Source of the DNA: Shewanella eurypsychrophilus
GTDB lineage: Bacteria; Pseudomonadota; Gammaproteobacteria; Enterobacterales; Shewanellaceae
NCBI RefSeq assembly: GCF_007004545.3
Contig: NZ_CP045503.2
Coordinates: forward strand, 2,078,501 to 2,142,500
Length of the DNA stretch: 64,000 bases
Direction of reading: 5' to 3'
The notes under the pieces were generated by a model. The model worked only from the letters and a program-made list of their open reading frames with translations. It ran no database searches and was not told where the DNA came from. How positions within the stretch are numbered: the first letter of the stretch is position 1; each line of letters starts with the position of its first letter. Below are positions 18,524-27,047 of this stretch, in pieces. Both the position numbers and the translations under genes were made by a program.

Positions 18524-19500
18524 TGACAAAGTGGCTATCTTCAAGTTTCGCTTCGGCGACAGTAAGATTAATGTTGCAACTTGTGCTGGTTATCTTATTG
18601 GCTTACTTGTTGCTCTCTTGGTCTCCACTTGACCCCATCAATGCTTATCTGGGGGGGAATCTATATTCAGTTTCAGCCCAGCAAAAGGCAGAATTAACCG
18701 TGCAGCTTGGGCTTGACCAGAGTGTCGCGCAGCAGTTTTTGCATTGGTTTAATGAGCTGATCAGCGGTAATTTAGGCTACTCCAACCTCTATCAACAGAG
18801 TGTCTCTGAAATTATTAAAGATAAGCTGCCTCTGTCTCTGCTATTGATTGGTCTTAGTTGGCTTGCTTCACTATTTATGGGTTACCTCTTAGGCTTATTA
18901 GCCGGGCTGTTTCAGGGGCGATTTGTAGATAGAGTGATTAACCAATCAGCTTGGCTACTAGCGTGTATCCCCTCATTTTGGTTAGGCATGCTGCTTATTA
19001 GTCTGTTTTCTGTTGCTCTTAGTCTTACCCCTGTCTGCTGCGCCGCGCCCATTGGAATGCGCTTTGAAGAACAATCATTTTGGAGTATGAGCCAGCATCT
19101 GTTGCTGCCGGTGATGACACTCGCGCTAGTGCATATGGCGCCGATTATTTTGCATACCCGTGAGAAGGTGATTGACGTGCTCAATAGTGATTATGTGGTT
19201 TATTCACATTTGCATGGGGACAGTAAACGCCAGGTGGTGAGCTTTCATGTGCTTAAAAACAGCGTACTGCCGGCAATTGTGCTGCACTTTGCCAGTTTTG
19301 CTGAGCTATTTGGTGGCTCTATTTTAGCTGAAACAGTGTTTAACTTTCCAGGTCTTGGTGCCAGCATCGTCAAGGCAGGCCTTGCCAATGACACGGCGCT
19401 TTTAATGGGGTGTACCTTGATCTCGGCTTTGTTGGTTTTTTGCGGTAATTTAATCGCTAACGGCTTATCAAAATACCTGCTTGCTGGAGAGTCAAAGTGA
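18523..19500 (+). CDS. nikB: Nickel ABC transporter permease NikB
   Basis: About 325 residues with around six membrane helices, of the binding-protein-dependent transport permease family (DppB/NikB type). The C-terminal half has the EAA-type loop region followed by GGSILAETVFNFPGLG. The ATG at 18523 overlaps the nikA stop (TGATG), giving coupled translation; an earlier in-frame ATG at 18502 is possible. Its end overlaps nikC (GTGA). Confidence 0.92.
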   Translation: MTKWLSSSFASATVRLMLQLVLVILLAYLLLSWSPLDPINAYLGGNLYSVSAQQKAELTVQLGLDQSVAQQFLHWFNELISGNLGYSNLYQQSVSEIIKDKLPLSLLLIGLSWLASLFMGYLLGLLAGLFQGRFVDRVINQSAWLLACIPSFWLGMLLISLFSVALSLTPVCCAAPIGMRFEEQSFWSMSQHLLLPVMTLALVHMAPIILHTREKVIDVLNSDYVVYSHLHGDSKRQVVSFHVLKNSVLPAIVLHFASFAELFGGSILAETVFNFPGLGASIVKAGLANDTALLMGCTLISALLVFCGNLIANGLSKYLLAGESK

Positions 19501-20447
19501 ATGATTGCCACCTAGCCAAAGTAAATACCTGGCGGAGCTCATCAGTGGAGCGATTTTTGTCACAAAAGGGTGCTGTAGCGATTGGCTGTTCTCTTTTATT
19601 ACTGCTGCTCAGTGCCTTTTTCTGGCCTTCATCGGGAACCGAGATAAACCTGCTCAATAAGAATATGGCGCCGAGTCTTACTTATCTGTTTGGCACCGAC
19701 TGGCTGGGTCGCGATCTCTTTAGTCGCAGTTTAAAAGCTTTGGTCAGTAGTTTTTATATTGGCGGCATGGCGGTGATATTAAGCTGCACCATAGCATTGA
19801 TGATGGCGATGCTAGCGTTAGTGAATAGGTACTTTCGTTGGAGCGTAGACCTGCTGGTGGATCTGTTTATGTCACTGCCTCATCTTCTACTGCTTATCCT
19901 ACTCGCCTTGGTGTTTGGTGGCGACCAACAGGGGTTAGTGATGGCGATAGCATTGAGCCATTGGCCCAGATTAACGCGTCTACTTAGATTTGAGATGCAG
20001 GCGATAGCGAACACCCCATACTTTCAGTTAGCCAAGCAGTTTGGTCACTCTCCATTGGTCATTATAAAGCGACATATGTTGCCCCACGTATTGCCTCAGT
20101 GGTTTGTCGGAGCCTTGCTACTATTTCCCCATGCGTTGACGCATATGGCGGCATTGACCTTTTTAGGCTTTGGCTTAGACCCATCGACCCCCTCTATGGG
20201 GGCATTGCTCTCTCAAGCGAGTCAGTACTTATTAACGGGGATGTGGTGGTTAGCGCTATGTCCGGGGGGATTATTGCTCATTAGCTTGTTGATGCTCTCC
20301 TATCTGGCCAATTGTGTGCTTAAAATTGTCCGTGAGGGCCCGCAAACAGCAACGACAAGCACTAATCGTAAAGTAAAACCTGATCTGCAGCCCTGTATCA
20401 AAGTAGCAGTAAAGCCCGTAATAGCAGCCGGAGTAAAAGGTGCTTAA
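19497..20447 (+). CDS. nikC: Nickel ABC transporter permease NikC
   Basis: 316 residues of the DppC/NikC permease family. TYLFGTDWLGRDLFSR is the family's N-terminal signature, and LTFLGFGLDPSTPSMGALL lies near the C terminus. A GTG start overlaps the nikB stop. The last ~45 residues (after NCVLKIVREG) go beyond the usual NikC end (E. coli 277). The coding sequence for that tail is duplicated 214 bp downstream, and the stop overlaps a remnant nikD start. Confidence 0.9.
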   Translation: MNDCHLAKVNTWRSSSVERFLSQKGAVAIGCSLLLLLLSAFFWPSSGTEINLLNKNMAPSLTYLFGTDWLGRDLFSRSLKALVSSFYIGGMAVILSCTIALMMAMLALVNRYFRWSVDLLVDLFMSLPHLLLLILLALVFGGDQQGLVMAIALSHWPRLTRLLRFEMQAIANTPYFQLAKQFGHSPLVIIKRHMLPHVLPQWFVGALLLFPHALTHMAALTFLGFGLDPSTPSMGALLSQASQYLLTGMWWLALCPGGLLLISLLMLSYLANCVLKIVREGPQTATTSTNRKVKPDLQPCIKVAVKPVIAAGVKGA

Positions 20448-20742
20448 TGTAGATAAGTTATCAATACAATCAGATGAGGTGAATTTACTCTCTCCTATTA
20501 GCTTTGCGCTTAATCTGGGTAAACATAGTGTGCTTAATATTGTCCGTGAAGGCCCGCAAACAGCAACGACAAGCACTAATAGTAAAGTGAAATCTGATGT
20601 GCAGCCCTGTATCAAAGTCGCAGCAAGTCCCGTAATAACAGCCGGAGTAAAAGATGCTTAGTGTAGAGAAGTTATCGATACAATCAGATGAGGTGAATTT
20701 ACTCTCTCCTATTAGCTTTGAGCTTAATCTGGGCAAAATAGT
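20315..20742 (+). repeat. Diverged 214-bp tandem duplication across the nikC/nikD junction
   Basis: Two copies, about 20315-20528 and 20529-20742, each hold the nikC 3' end and the nikD 5' end. They differ at roughly 17 positions counted by eye, so the duplication is not recent. The junction has short shared sequence around TAGTG. Confidence 0.9.
20440..20661 (+). pseudogene. Chimeric ORF: NikD head fused to NikC tail
   Basis: The 73-codon ORF starts at GTG 20440 with the first ~28 residues of NikD (MLNVDKLSIQSDEVNLLSPI). It then runs in frame into a copy of the NikC C-terminal tail (VLNIVREGPQTATTSTN). It is a by-product of the tandem duplication, lacks the Walker motifs and overlaps the real nikD start by 8 bases. 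It may be translated, since the upstream nikC stop overlaps its start, but a function is not expected. Confidence 0.75.
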
Positions 20743-21421
20743 GGGCGTGATTGGTGCCAGTGGCAGCGGTAAAAGCTTACTCGCTTCGGCCATTCTTGGT
20801 GATATCCCTAAGGGATTCACTCGTGGCGGTAATGTGACTTTTTGCTCAGACAACTCAGGTGACTCAGACGGTTTAGCAGCTTCAGTTGCATTAGCGGCGC
20901 AGTCGGCGACGGTGCTAGACCCACTCCGTACTGTGATGACTCAGCTTCTTCGTCGAGCCAAACTGACGACACAGCGGAAAGCTAAATCGACTAAAACGAT
21001 GATCCAGAATCAAAACACTCAGTTGATCAATAAACAGATTGGCCGTTGTTATCCTCATCAACTGTCGGGGGGTATGGCTAAAAAAGCACTATTGGCTCAG
21101 GCTAGCTGGCAGCAGACCGATTACATTTTAGCCGATGAACCTTGCTGTGGCCTAGATTATCAGAGTGCTCAGGCGCTTTATGCTCATCTTGGCTATCTTG
21201 CAAAGCAAGAGGGCAGAGGGGTGTTGGTGATCAGCCATAATTTAAAACAACTTCTCTCAGTGGCTGATGAAATTTTAGTTTTACAAGAGGGGCAGCTTGT
21301 CGATAGAACCACGCCAGATAAGATTATATCTGGTATGAGTCACCCCTATACACTGGCACTTTGGCAGGCAATTCCCGCCAATTGGCACAAGGAGAGGGTT
21401 GAGTATGCTGAGGTTGCCTAG
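20654..21421 (+). CDS. nikD: Nickel ABC transporter ATPase NikD
   Basis: 255 residues. The complete ABC ATPase signature is present: Walker A GASGSGKS (near residue 34), signature LSGGMAKKALLAQ and Walker B YILADEPCCGLD. E. coli NikD has 254 residues. The ribosome binding site GGAG lies within the duplicated segment. It energises nickel import with NikE. Confidence 0.92.
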   Translation: MLSVEKLSIQSDEVNLLSPISFELNLGKIVGVIGASGSGKSLLASAILGDIPKGFTRGGNVTFCSDNSGDSDGLAASVALAAQSATVLDPLRTVMTQLLRRAKLTTQRKAKSTKTMIQNQNTQLINKQIGRCYPHQLSGGMAKKALLAQASWQQTDYILADEPCCGLDYQSAQALYAHLGYLAKQEGRGVLVISHNLKQLLSVADEILVLQEGQLVDRTTPDKIISGMSHPYTLALWQAIPANWHKERVEYAEVA

Positions 21422-21490
21422 CTTCTATGTGTGCTTTGATATTAGTAAGCGACATCGTTACTTTTCATGTGGCATCGATAGGAGAGCGGT

Positions 21491-22087
21491 ATGTTGAAGT
21501 TAAGTAACGGTTATCTCTCCTATGGCTCTGGTGAACCGGCGGGGATTCAATTCCCTGATCTTGCACTTTTACCTGGGCAAAGTATTGGATTATTTGGCCC
21601 TAGTGGCCTTGGAAAATCATCACTTGCCAAGGTGTTAGCTGGCATTGAGCCGTTAACAGGTGGTGAACTAGTACTTCCAGCCAAGCAATCTGGCGTAGCC
21701 AATCCAGTTCAATGGATTTTTCAGCAGCCTGAATTTGCGTTTAATCCAAGACTGACACTCCGTGAGTCACTCGAAGAGAGTTGGAGAGGGCAAGGGTATC
21801 AACCGCTGTTAGCACAATTTGCCATAGAGCCAAGCTGGTTAGATAGACGACCTTCTCAGGTGTCGGGAGGCCAGCTACAAAGGATCAATATTCTGCGGGC
21901 ACTTATTGAGAGTACCCAATATCTGATTTGTGATGAGATAACTGCGCACCTCGATATGTTAACGCAGCAGCAGATTTGGCAATCACTGGGTCAGTATGCA
22001 AAAGAGAGAAATCTGGCGCTGCTGATTATCTCTCATGATGAGGATCTGTTATCACAGGTTTGCGATAACATTATCTACTGGGAATAA
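21491..22087 (+). CDS. nikE: Nickel ABC transporter ATPase NikE (short)
   Basis: 198 residues with Walker A GPSGLGKSS, signature VSGGQLQRINILRA and Walker B YLICDEITAHLD. All ATPase motifs are present, but the protein is about 70 residues shorter than E. coli NikE (268) and stops soon after the H-loop (IISHDED), lacking the usual C-terminal extension. It lies 69 bp after nikD with ribosome binding site AGGAGAG. It forms the second ATPase of the importer. Confidence 0.88.
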   Translation: MLKLSNGYLSYGSGEPAGIQFPDLALLPGQSIGLFGPSGLGKSSLAKVLAGIEPLTGGELVLPAKQSGVANPVQWIFQQPEFAFNPRLTLRESLEESWRGQGYQPLLAQFAIEPSWLDRRPSQVSGGQLQRINILRALIESTQYLICDEITAHLDMLTQQQIWQSLGQYAKERNLALLIISHDEDLLSQVCDNIIYWE

Positions 22088-22098
22088 GCTAGCGATAA

Positions 22099-22120
22099 TA
22101 GAGAGTATTGATTCTCTCTA
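22099..22120. terminator. Hairpin between nikE and the convergent small membrane gene
   Basis: TAGAGAG (22099-22105) pairs with CTCTCTA (22114-22120). No strong T run follows on either strand and the right arm overlaps the neighbouring stop codon, so this is only a possible terminator. Confidence 0.35.
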
Positions 22121-22495
22121 CTCAAACAGAAAGCGTTTAAGCGCGTTAATTTTTATCTCTCTAGTGATAGACAGTACCAGTGCCACAAGCCCTAAAGTAA
22201 TATTTGCAAGACCTGCAGATAAACGATGAAGTGTTTCAACATCAACTTTCATTGATAGCCAAACACCAGTCGCTATGAGCCAAAATGATAAAAGATACAT
22301 GATAAATTGACCATCTTTAACCGTTATCTCTTGCTTAGCAATATCCCGTTTAAAAGATATTTTCCCGAGAAGTAAAGAGAGCCGAAAAGAGATCGATTGA
22401 ATCGCTTGTTGATTGTCATATTTTATCGTGTATTGAGTATGCTCTAAACCATTCTTCTGTTTGTACTCTTGCAGTTTCAGTAAAATATTATTCAT
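22118..22495 (-). CDS. Uncharacterised two-helix membrane protein
   Basis: About 125 residues, not recognised. A polar N-terminal half (about 1-60) is followed by two hydrophobic segments (FIMYLLSFWLIATGVWLSM and ANITLGLVALVLSI) and a short basic tail. The ATG at 22495 is chosen because AAGGGAATC precedes it; an upstream in-frame GTG lies at 22507. It is convergent with nikE and has no operon partner. No function is proposed. Confidence 0.6.
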   Translation of the reverse strand: MNNILLKLQEYKQKNGLEHTQYTIKYDNQQAIQSISFRLSLLLGKISFKRDIAKQEITVKDGQFIMYLLSFWLIATGVWLSMKVDVETLHRLSAGLANITLGLVALVLSITREIKINALKRFLFE

Positions 22496-22780
22496 GATTC
22501 CCTTCACGTCATTTTAGGCCCTTAAGTCGATAAACTATCAGAAAAAATAATATGGGTAAATGATGAGCGTTCTTGCAAAGTGATGACAGAAATATCTATA
22601 AAAGTGAGTATTTATGACCCGTTTTAAGGCTCTATTCATAGTGAACGCTTATAAGGTTAATTCTTCTCGGGATTTGTTTCCGTTTTATTACCGATGAATC
22701 TATAATGCTGCGCTCATGATTGGCGAGAACAACAAGATAACAATAACAAGAGAATTAACAAATTGGAGTTAACACACAAT

Positions 22781-24850
22781 ATGAAGAGACAGTTGAATGC
22801 TGTTAAACATGCAGTGACCTTGTCGCTGGGCCTGTTTAGCTTTACTGCTACAGCAAGCAATAACCTCACTGCTGAAGAGGTGATAGGCCTACAGCAAGTC
22901 GCCCAAGCACAAGTGAGCCCATCAGGTGACAATGTTGCCTTTACCCGTTACGTCCCTCGTGAAATCTACAAAGAGGAGAACGGACTCCATTGGGCTGAGC
23001 TTTACCTTGTTGATGATAAAGGAGTCGAGCGTCCCTATATTACCGGTCAAGTGACGATTAATAATATTCAATGGTCTGTTGATGGTAGCTTAATCTACTT
23101 CCTCGCTAAGATGGGCGAAGATAAGCATACTGCACTGTACCAGATCCCATTTGATGGTGGTCAGGCGCAAAAGACCCTTGAGCTAAAAGAGACTGATGTT
23201 GCCAATTACGCCCTTAGCAAGGATGGTAAGCAGATAGCGTTAATAGCAAAACCTGCTAAAGATAAAAGTGTAAAAGAGCTTAAGAAACTTGGCTTTATGG
23301 CCGAAGTTTATGAAGAGAACCTGACTAATAAGCAGCTTTTTGTTGTTGATCTAGCGGTGAGTGATAAGCCTCTGTCCCCAGTTGCTTGGAACATCGAAGA
23401 TTATGTCTCAGATGTACAGTGGTCAGCTAATGGTGAGCAACTGCTGGTTAAGACGCAGCCTACAGCACTGATCGATGATAAGTACATGAAGTCTCAGTGG
23501 CATGTCGTTACTGCTGCCACACAGAAGATACTTACCTCATTTATCACTGAAGGAAAGCTAGGTGATGCTGAGCTGTCTCATGATGGCAAATATGTGGCCA
23601 TTTTAGGGGCTGAAGATAAGCATGACCCTGCTGCTGGTCGTCTGTATCTTGCAGAAACTAAAACAGGTAAGGTGAGTGAGTGGTTGCCAAATCACTTAGG
23701 TCACGTGAGTGATTTTGAGTGGAAAAATGATAAGAATGAGCTCTACTTTATCACCAATATCGATACCGACTCCGTCGTTGGCTTAATCAAGCCTGGAAAC
23801 ACTGACTATAAGACTGTTGTTAAGCCTGGTAAGTTTATCGCTTCACAGCTCAGTATCTCAGATTCTGACAAGACCATTGCAGTGCGCGCTAACACTGCCA
23901 AGCATCCAAATGAAGTGTATATGCTTCGTGGCAGCAAGCATAAAGCAACGCGCTTGAGTAACTCGAACACTTGGCTCGATGACAAGCGTTTTGCTAAGCA
24001 GGAATCTATCTCCTTTAAAGCCAAAGATGGTGTTGAGATTGGTGGCGTACTTATCTACCCACTCGACTATAAAGAGGGTCAACGTTACCCACTTATCATG
24101 TCTGTCCATGGTGGACCTGAGAGTCACGATAAAGATGGTTGGTTGACTAACTACTCACGTCCTGGTCAGCTAGGTGCAACGCAAGGTTATGCGGTGTTCT
24201 ACCCTAACTACCGTGGTAGTACAGGTAAGGGTGTGGATTACTCAAAGCTGGGTCAGAATGATTATGCTGGCAAAGAGTTTGATGATTTAGTCGAGTTTAA
24301 AGATCACCTTGTTGATATGGGCCTTGTTGATACCAAAAAAGTGGGTATTACTGGTGGTTCATACGGCGGCTATGCATCGGCTTGGGCGGCAACTAAACTG
24401 ACTAAGCATTTTGCGGCCAGCGTGATGTTTGTCGGTGTGACTAACCAGCTTTCGAAATTTGGTACCACAGATATCTCTAATGAGATGCACCTAGTTCACG
24501 CTCGCTCTTACCCTTGGGATAAGTGGCAGTGGTATCTTGAGCGCAGTCCTATCTACTGGGCGGGTCAATCTGAAACACCACTACTGATTATGCATGGTAA
24601 AGACGATCCCCGTGTTCACCCAGCACAATCTATGGAGCTTTACCGCTACATGAAGGTGCAGGGCAAAGTGGTACGTCTAGTCTACTACCCAGGTGAAGGT
24701 CATGGTAACCGTAAAGCGGCGGCTCAATATGACTATCATCTTCGTCTAATGCGCTGGATGGATCACTACCTGAAAAATGATGGTAAAGAGATGCCAGCCA
24801 ACGAGCTAGAGCATAAAGCCAATCTTGAGGCTATCAAGAAGGACGCTTAA
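22781..24850 (+). CDS. Secreted S9 family prolyl oligopeptidase-like peptidase
   Basis: About 689 residues with an N-terminal signal peptide (MKRQLNAV... ending ATASN), so periplasmic or secreted. The first ~400 residues are a WD40-like beta-propeller, followed by an alpha/beta hydrolase domain. The catalytic triad is visible: Ser527 in GGSYGGYA, Asp608 or Asp609 in GKDDPRVH and His641 in GEGHGN. Family members act as dipeptidyl or acylaminoacyl peptidases; the exact substrate is unknown. The ATG at 22781 follows TTGGAG; the upstream TTG is not needed. It is a single gene with its own terminator. Confidence 0.92.
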   Translation: MKRQLNAVKHAVTLSLGLFSFTATASNNLTAEEVIGLQQVAQAQVSPSGDNVAFTRYVPREIYKEENGLHWAELYLVDDKGVERPYITGQVTINNIQWSVDGSLIYFLAKMGEDKHTALYQIPFDGGQAQKTLELKETDVANYALSKDGKQIALIAKPAKDKSVKELKKLGFMAEVYEENLTNKQLFVVDLAVSDKPLSPVAWNIEDYVSDVQWSANGEQLLVKTQPTALIDDKYMKSQWHVVTAATQKILTSFITEGKLGDAELSHDGKYVAILGAEDKHDPAAGRLYLAETKTGKVSEWLPNHLGHVSDFEWKNDKNELYFITNIDTDSVVGLIKPGNTDYKTVVKPGKFIASQLSISDSDKTIAVRANTAKHPNEVYMLRGSKHKATRLSNSNTWLDDKRFAKQESISFKAKDGVEIGGVLIYPLDYKEGQRYPLIMSVHGGPESHDKDGWLTNYSRPGQLGATQGYAVFYPNYRGSTGKGVDYSKLGQNDYAGKEFDDLVEFKDHLVDMGLVDTKKVGITGGSYGGYASAWAATKLTKHFAASVMFVGVTNQLSKFGTTDISNEMHLVHARSYPWDKWQWYLERSPIYWAGQSETPLLIMHGKDDPRVHPAQSMELYRYMKVQGKVVRLVYYPGEGHGNRKAAAQYDYHLRLMRWMDHYLKNDGKEMPANELEHKANLEAIKKDA

Positions 24851-24912
24851 CTCTCGTTGAGTGAGCAGATATTGATATCTATATCGATTGGTAATTTGCA
24901 TTAGCTAATAAA

Positions 24913-24945
24913 AAACGCCTGAGCATGCTCAGGCGTTTCTATTTG
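24913..24945. terminator. Bidirectional terminator, S9 peptidase / yedF
   Basis: A perfect palindrome at 24913-24938 (arms AAACGCCTGAG / CTCAGGCGTTT around CATG) has T's on one side and A's on the other. It can serve both convergent genes. Confidence 0.85.
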
Positions 24946-24975
24946 TCACTTAACATTTATGTGAAGAGTAATAAA

Positions 24976-25239
24976 CTAACGTTTAATCAGATAACGAATA
25001 TGAGGGCCATTCTGTTCGATGAGGAGCATGGTATAACCATGATTCTGTGCATCTGGTGGAATATTATTGATAGATTGCCCGCAATCGGTCACCACCTCTA
25101 ATATCTCCCCCTTGTTAAGTGTTGCCATCGCTTCAAGCGTGGCCACCGCAGGGTAGGGGCAAGATTCACCAAATATCTCTAAGTTATAGTCCGGGGTGAT
25201 AGCCTCAAGGCTAACATCTTTTATTTCATGATTTGTCAT
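24976..25239 (-). CDS. yedF: TusA-family protein YedF
   Basis: 87 residues closely resembling E. coli YedF. GESCPYPAVATLEAM carries the TusA-family CPxP cysteine, with TDCGQSINNIP and a C-terminal IRYLIKR. TusA-like proteins carry persulfide or selenide sulfur-type groups; the YedE/YedF pair is repeatedly linked to selenium metabolism, though its biochemical role is not settled. Its start overlaps the yedE stop (ATGA), so the two are coupled. Confidence 0.9.
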   Translation of the reverse strand: MTNHEIKDVSLEAITPDYNLEIFGESCPYPAVATLEAMATLNKGEILEVVTDCGQSINNIPPDAQNHGYTMLLIEQNGPHIRYLIKR

Positions 25240-26477
25240 ACACTCTCCTTAGACAGAATGGCGGAAGTATTATTTGTTTCAGCTGAACTATTGATGGCTT
25301 GCGCGCGTTTAGTGAAGAAGCGTCTTTCCCAAAAAAGCATAAAGGCGAAACTGAGAGCCAACATTAGATAGGTCAGTAGTAGTCCGCCAATATCGCCAAA
25401 CTCAGTAAGCAGATTGACTTTATCCCAACTGGTTGCCAAAGGTGTGGCGATATCATCCCATAAATACGCCAGCACAGTTGCACCAATAATATTACCGGCA
25501 CCTACCCACCAAAAGTGAACTTGTCCCTCGACAGCGCGGTACATCCAGCCAGTTTCACAGCCGCCGGCGATCACTATGCCAAACCCAAATAGCAGACCAC
25601 CGATAACGGCATTAGGGCCAGCCCATAAAATTTTGGGTGACATGCCCAATTGCAGGTAGCTAAAGATACCAATCGCACTGATGGCCATGCCAAGAATTAT
25701 CGCTTTAGCCATATGGGTGCGGCCAGTGATCCACATATCGCGAAAAGCTGAGGTGAAACAGATTTGAGCTCGCTCGATAAGCAAGCCAAAGGCAATACCA
25801 AATAGCAGAGCAAAACCAAGACGAGGAGAGTCAAACATCAGGAACAAGGCGCAGACGAGGGCGCCGAAGAAGATAAGCATGCCTAAGATGAAGCGACTTC
25901 GAGTACGGCTGCTATTTTGATCAAGTTGGGTCGATTTAGTGACTTTTGTTAGCTTGATTGGCGATTTGAAAAATGGTAATAAACACACTTTAGCACCAAA
26001 ATAGGAACCTACAGCGGTGGCGATCAGAAAGAACCAAGCATGGAGTGAGAACTGTGGGATACCGGTAAACAGAGCACCTAAGTTGCACCCCATAGCAAGG
26101 CGCGCACCAAAGCCTGCGATTATGCCGCCAATCAGGGCTTGCATTATCCTTATTCGGTTCTGTGGCATGCGTAGTTTTACATTATTAGCCCAAAGAGCTG
26201 CGGCAAAGCAGCCGGAGAACATCCCCATTATCATCACGCCACCGACGCGGTCCAGCGGTGTACCTTGAAGCTTGATAAGTTGAAAATACTGCCACTTCTC
26301 TGGCTCGAAGCCGAGCAGCTGTAATAGATGACCGCCCCAACGGGTAAACTCACCTGTCACCGCCCAAGTTGAGCCTGTTAAACCGAAAAAGTAAACAGAT
26401 AACACTCCCATGGCAATCACTGCCGGGGTTGGAGACCAAAATTTTATTAGGTATTGCTGTTTAAATGCTTGCCACAT
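25236..26477 (-). CDS. yedE: YeeE/YedE-family membrane transporter
   Basis: About 413 residues with some ten membrane helices. The paired glycine-cysteine motifs of the family (MGCNLGALFTG and GGCETGWMYRA) are present; related proteins import thiosulfate or other sulfur species, and YedE is a candidate selenium-compound transporter. The ATG at 26477 is chosen because GAGG lies eight bases before it; the longer reading frame from 26531 lacks this. A selenoprotein (FdhF) is encoded in the same window, which makes a selenium role attractive but unproven. Confidence 0.88.
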   Translation of the reverse strand: MWQAFKQQYLIKFWSPTPAVIAMGVLSVYFFGLTGSTWAVTGEFTRWGGHLLQLLGFEPEKWQYFQLIKLQGTPLDRVGGVMIMGMFSGCFAAALWANNVKLRMPQNRIRIMQALIGGIIAGFGARLAMGCNLGALFTGIPQFSLHAWFFLIATAVGSYFGAKVCLLPFFKSPIKLTKVTKSTQLDQNSSRTRSRFILGMLIFFGALVCALFLMFDSPRLGFALLFGIAFGLLIERAQICFTSAFRDMWITGRTHMAKAIILGMAISAIGIFSYLQLGMSPKILWAGPNAVIGGLLFGFGIVIAGGCETGWMYRAVEGQVHFWWVGAGNIIGATVLAYLWDDIATPLATSWDKVNLLTEFGDIGGLLLTYLMLALSFAFMLFWERRFFTKRAQAINSSAETNNTSAILSKESV

Positions 26478-26810
26478 AGTTGACCTCAAATTTGTTAGAT
26501 CTATAAAAATAGATATAGCGAAAATTACCAAGCGCGATTGTCAAAGTTTGGAATAGCTCTCCTATTTTTTCTCTGTCTGACAAAAGGCCTGTATGAGATC
26601 GTTTCCCGGAAACAGCCTTTATAGCCGCTGTCATTGGGTGATTGATACCAATCGGTATTAATACTATTGGTATAATGAGAAATATCTTGAATGATCGAGG
26701 GGATCTAGGCTGAGATTTTCTTATTATTTTAAATTGATGTCACTGGGATGCAAATGAATCGCAGTCAGTTTACTTGCATCAGATTATATGCTGTAAACAA
26801 ACTCAAGATG

Positions 26811-26826
26811 TGTGACCCACCTCACG
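26811..26826. promoter_or_regulatory. CRP-like site
   Basis: TGTGA-CCCACC-TCACG matches the CRP consensus TGTGA-N6-TCACA at 9 of 10 positions. It is about 330 bp before yedE with no clear promoter next to it, so its function is uncertain. Confidence 0.3.
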
Positions 26827-26960
26827 CATAAGTCAGGAAGTCCCAGTGCAGCAAGTCAACCGTGATGGGTCTAACGTTTCAACGCCAGCTGTGGGACAAA
26901 ATAACTAATACTCATCGGAATAAGATTTAAAAATGACAAAACAGGTATAGATACAAGAGG

Positions 26961-26994
26961 GAATAAAAAACGTCAGCCTTTTATGGCTGACGTT
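26961..26994 (-). terminator. trp operon terminator
   Basis: AACGTCAGCC (26969-26978) and GGCTGACGTT (26985-26994) form a 10-bp stem. On the minus strand it is followed by a run of T's (A's at 26965-26970). It lies 54 bp after trpA. Confidence 0.85.
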
Positions 26995-27047
26995 ATTGTT
27001 TTATACCAGTTGGTATTAGGCTTTTTGTAAGTCGCTAACTGACTTGG

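Larger units (their letters stand above)
26478..27047. other. 570-bp intergenic region between yedE and trpA
   Basis: No convincing gene is seen. It contains a palindrome of the ATACC-N4-GGTAT type inside a larger inverted repeat (26645-26673), a CRP-like TGTGA-N6-TCACG at 26811-26826, the trp terminator (26969-26994) and another ATACC-N4-GGTAT at 27003-27016. Confidence 0.6.
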
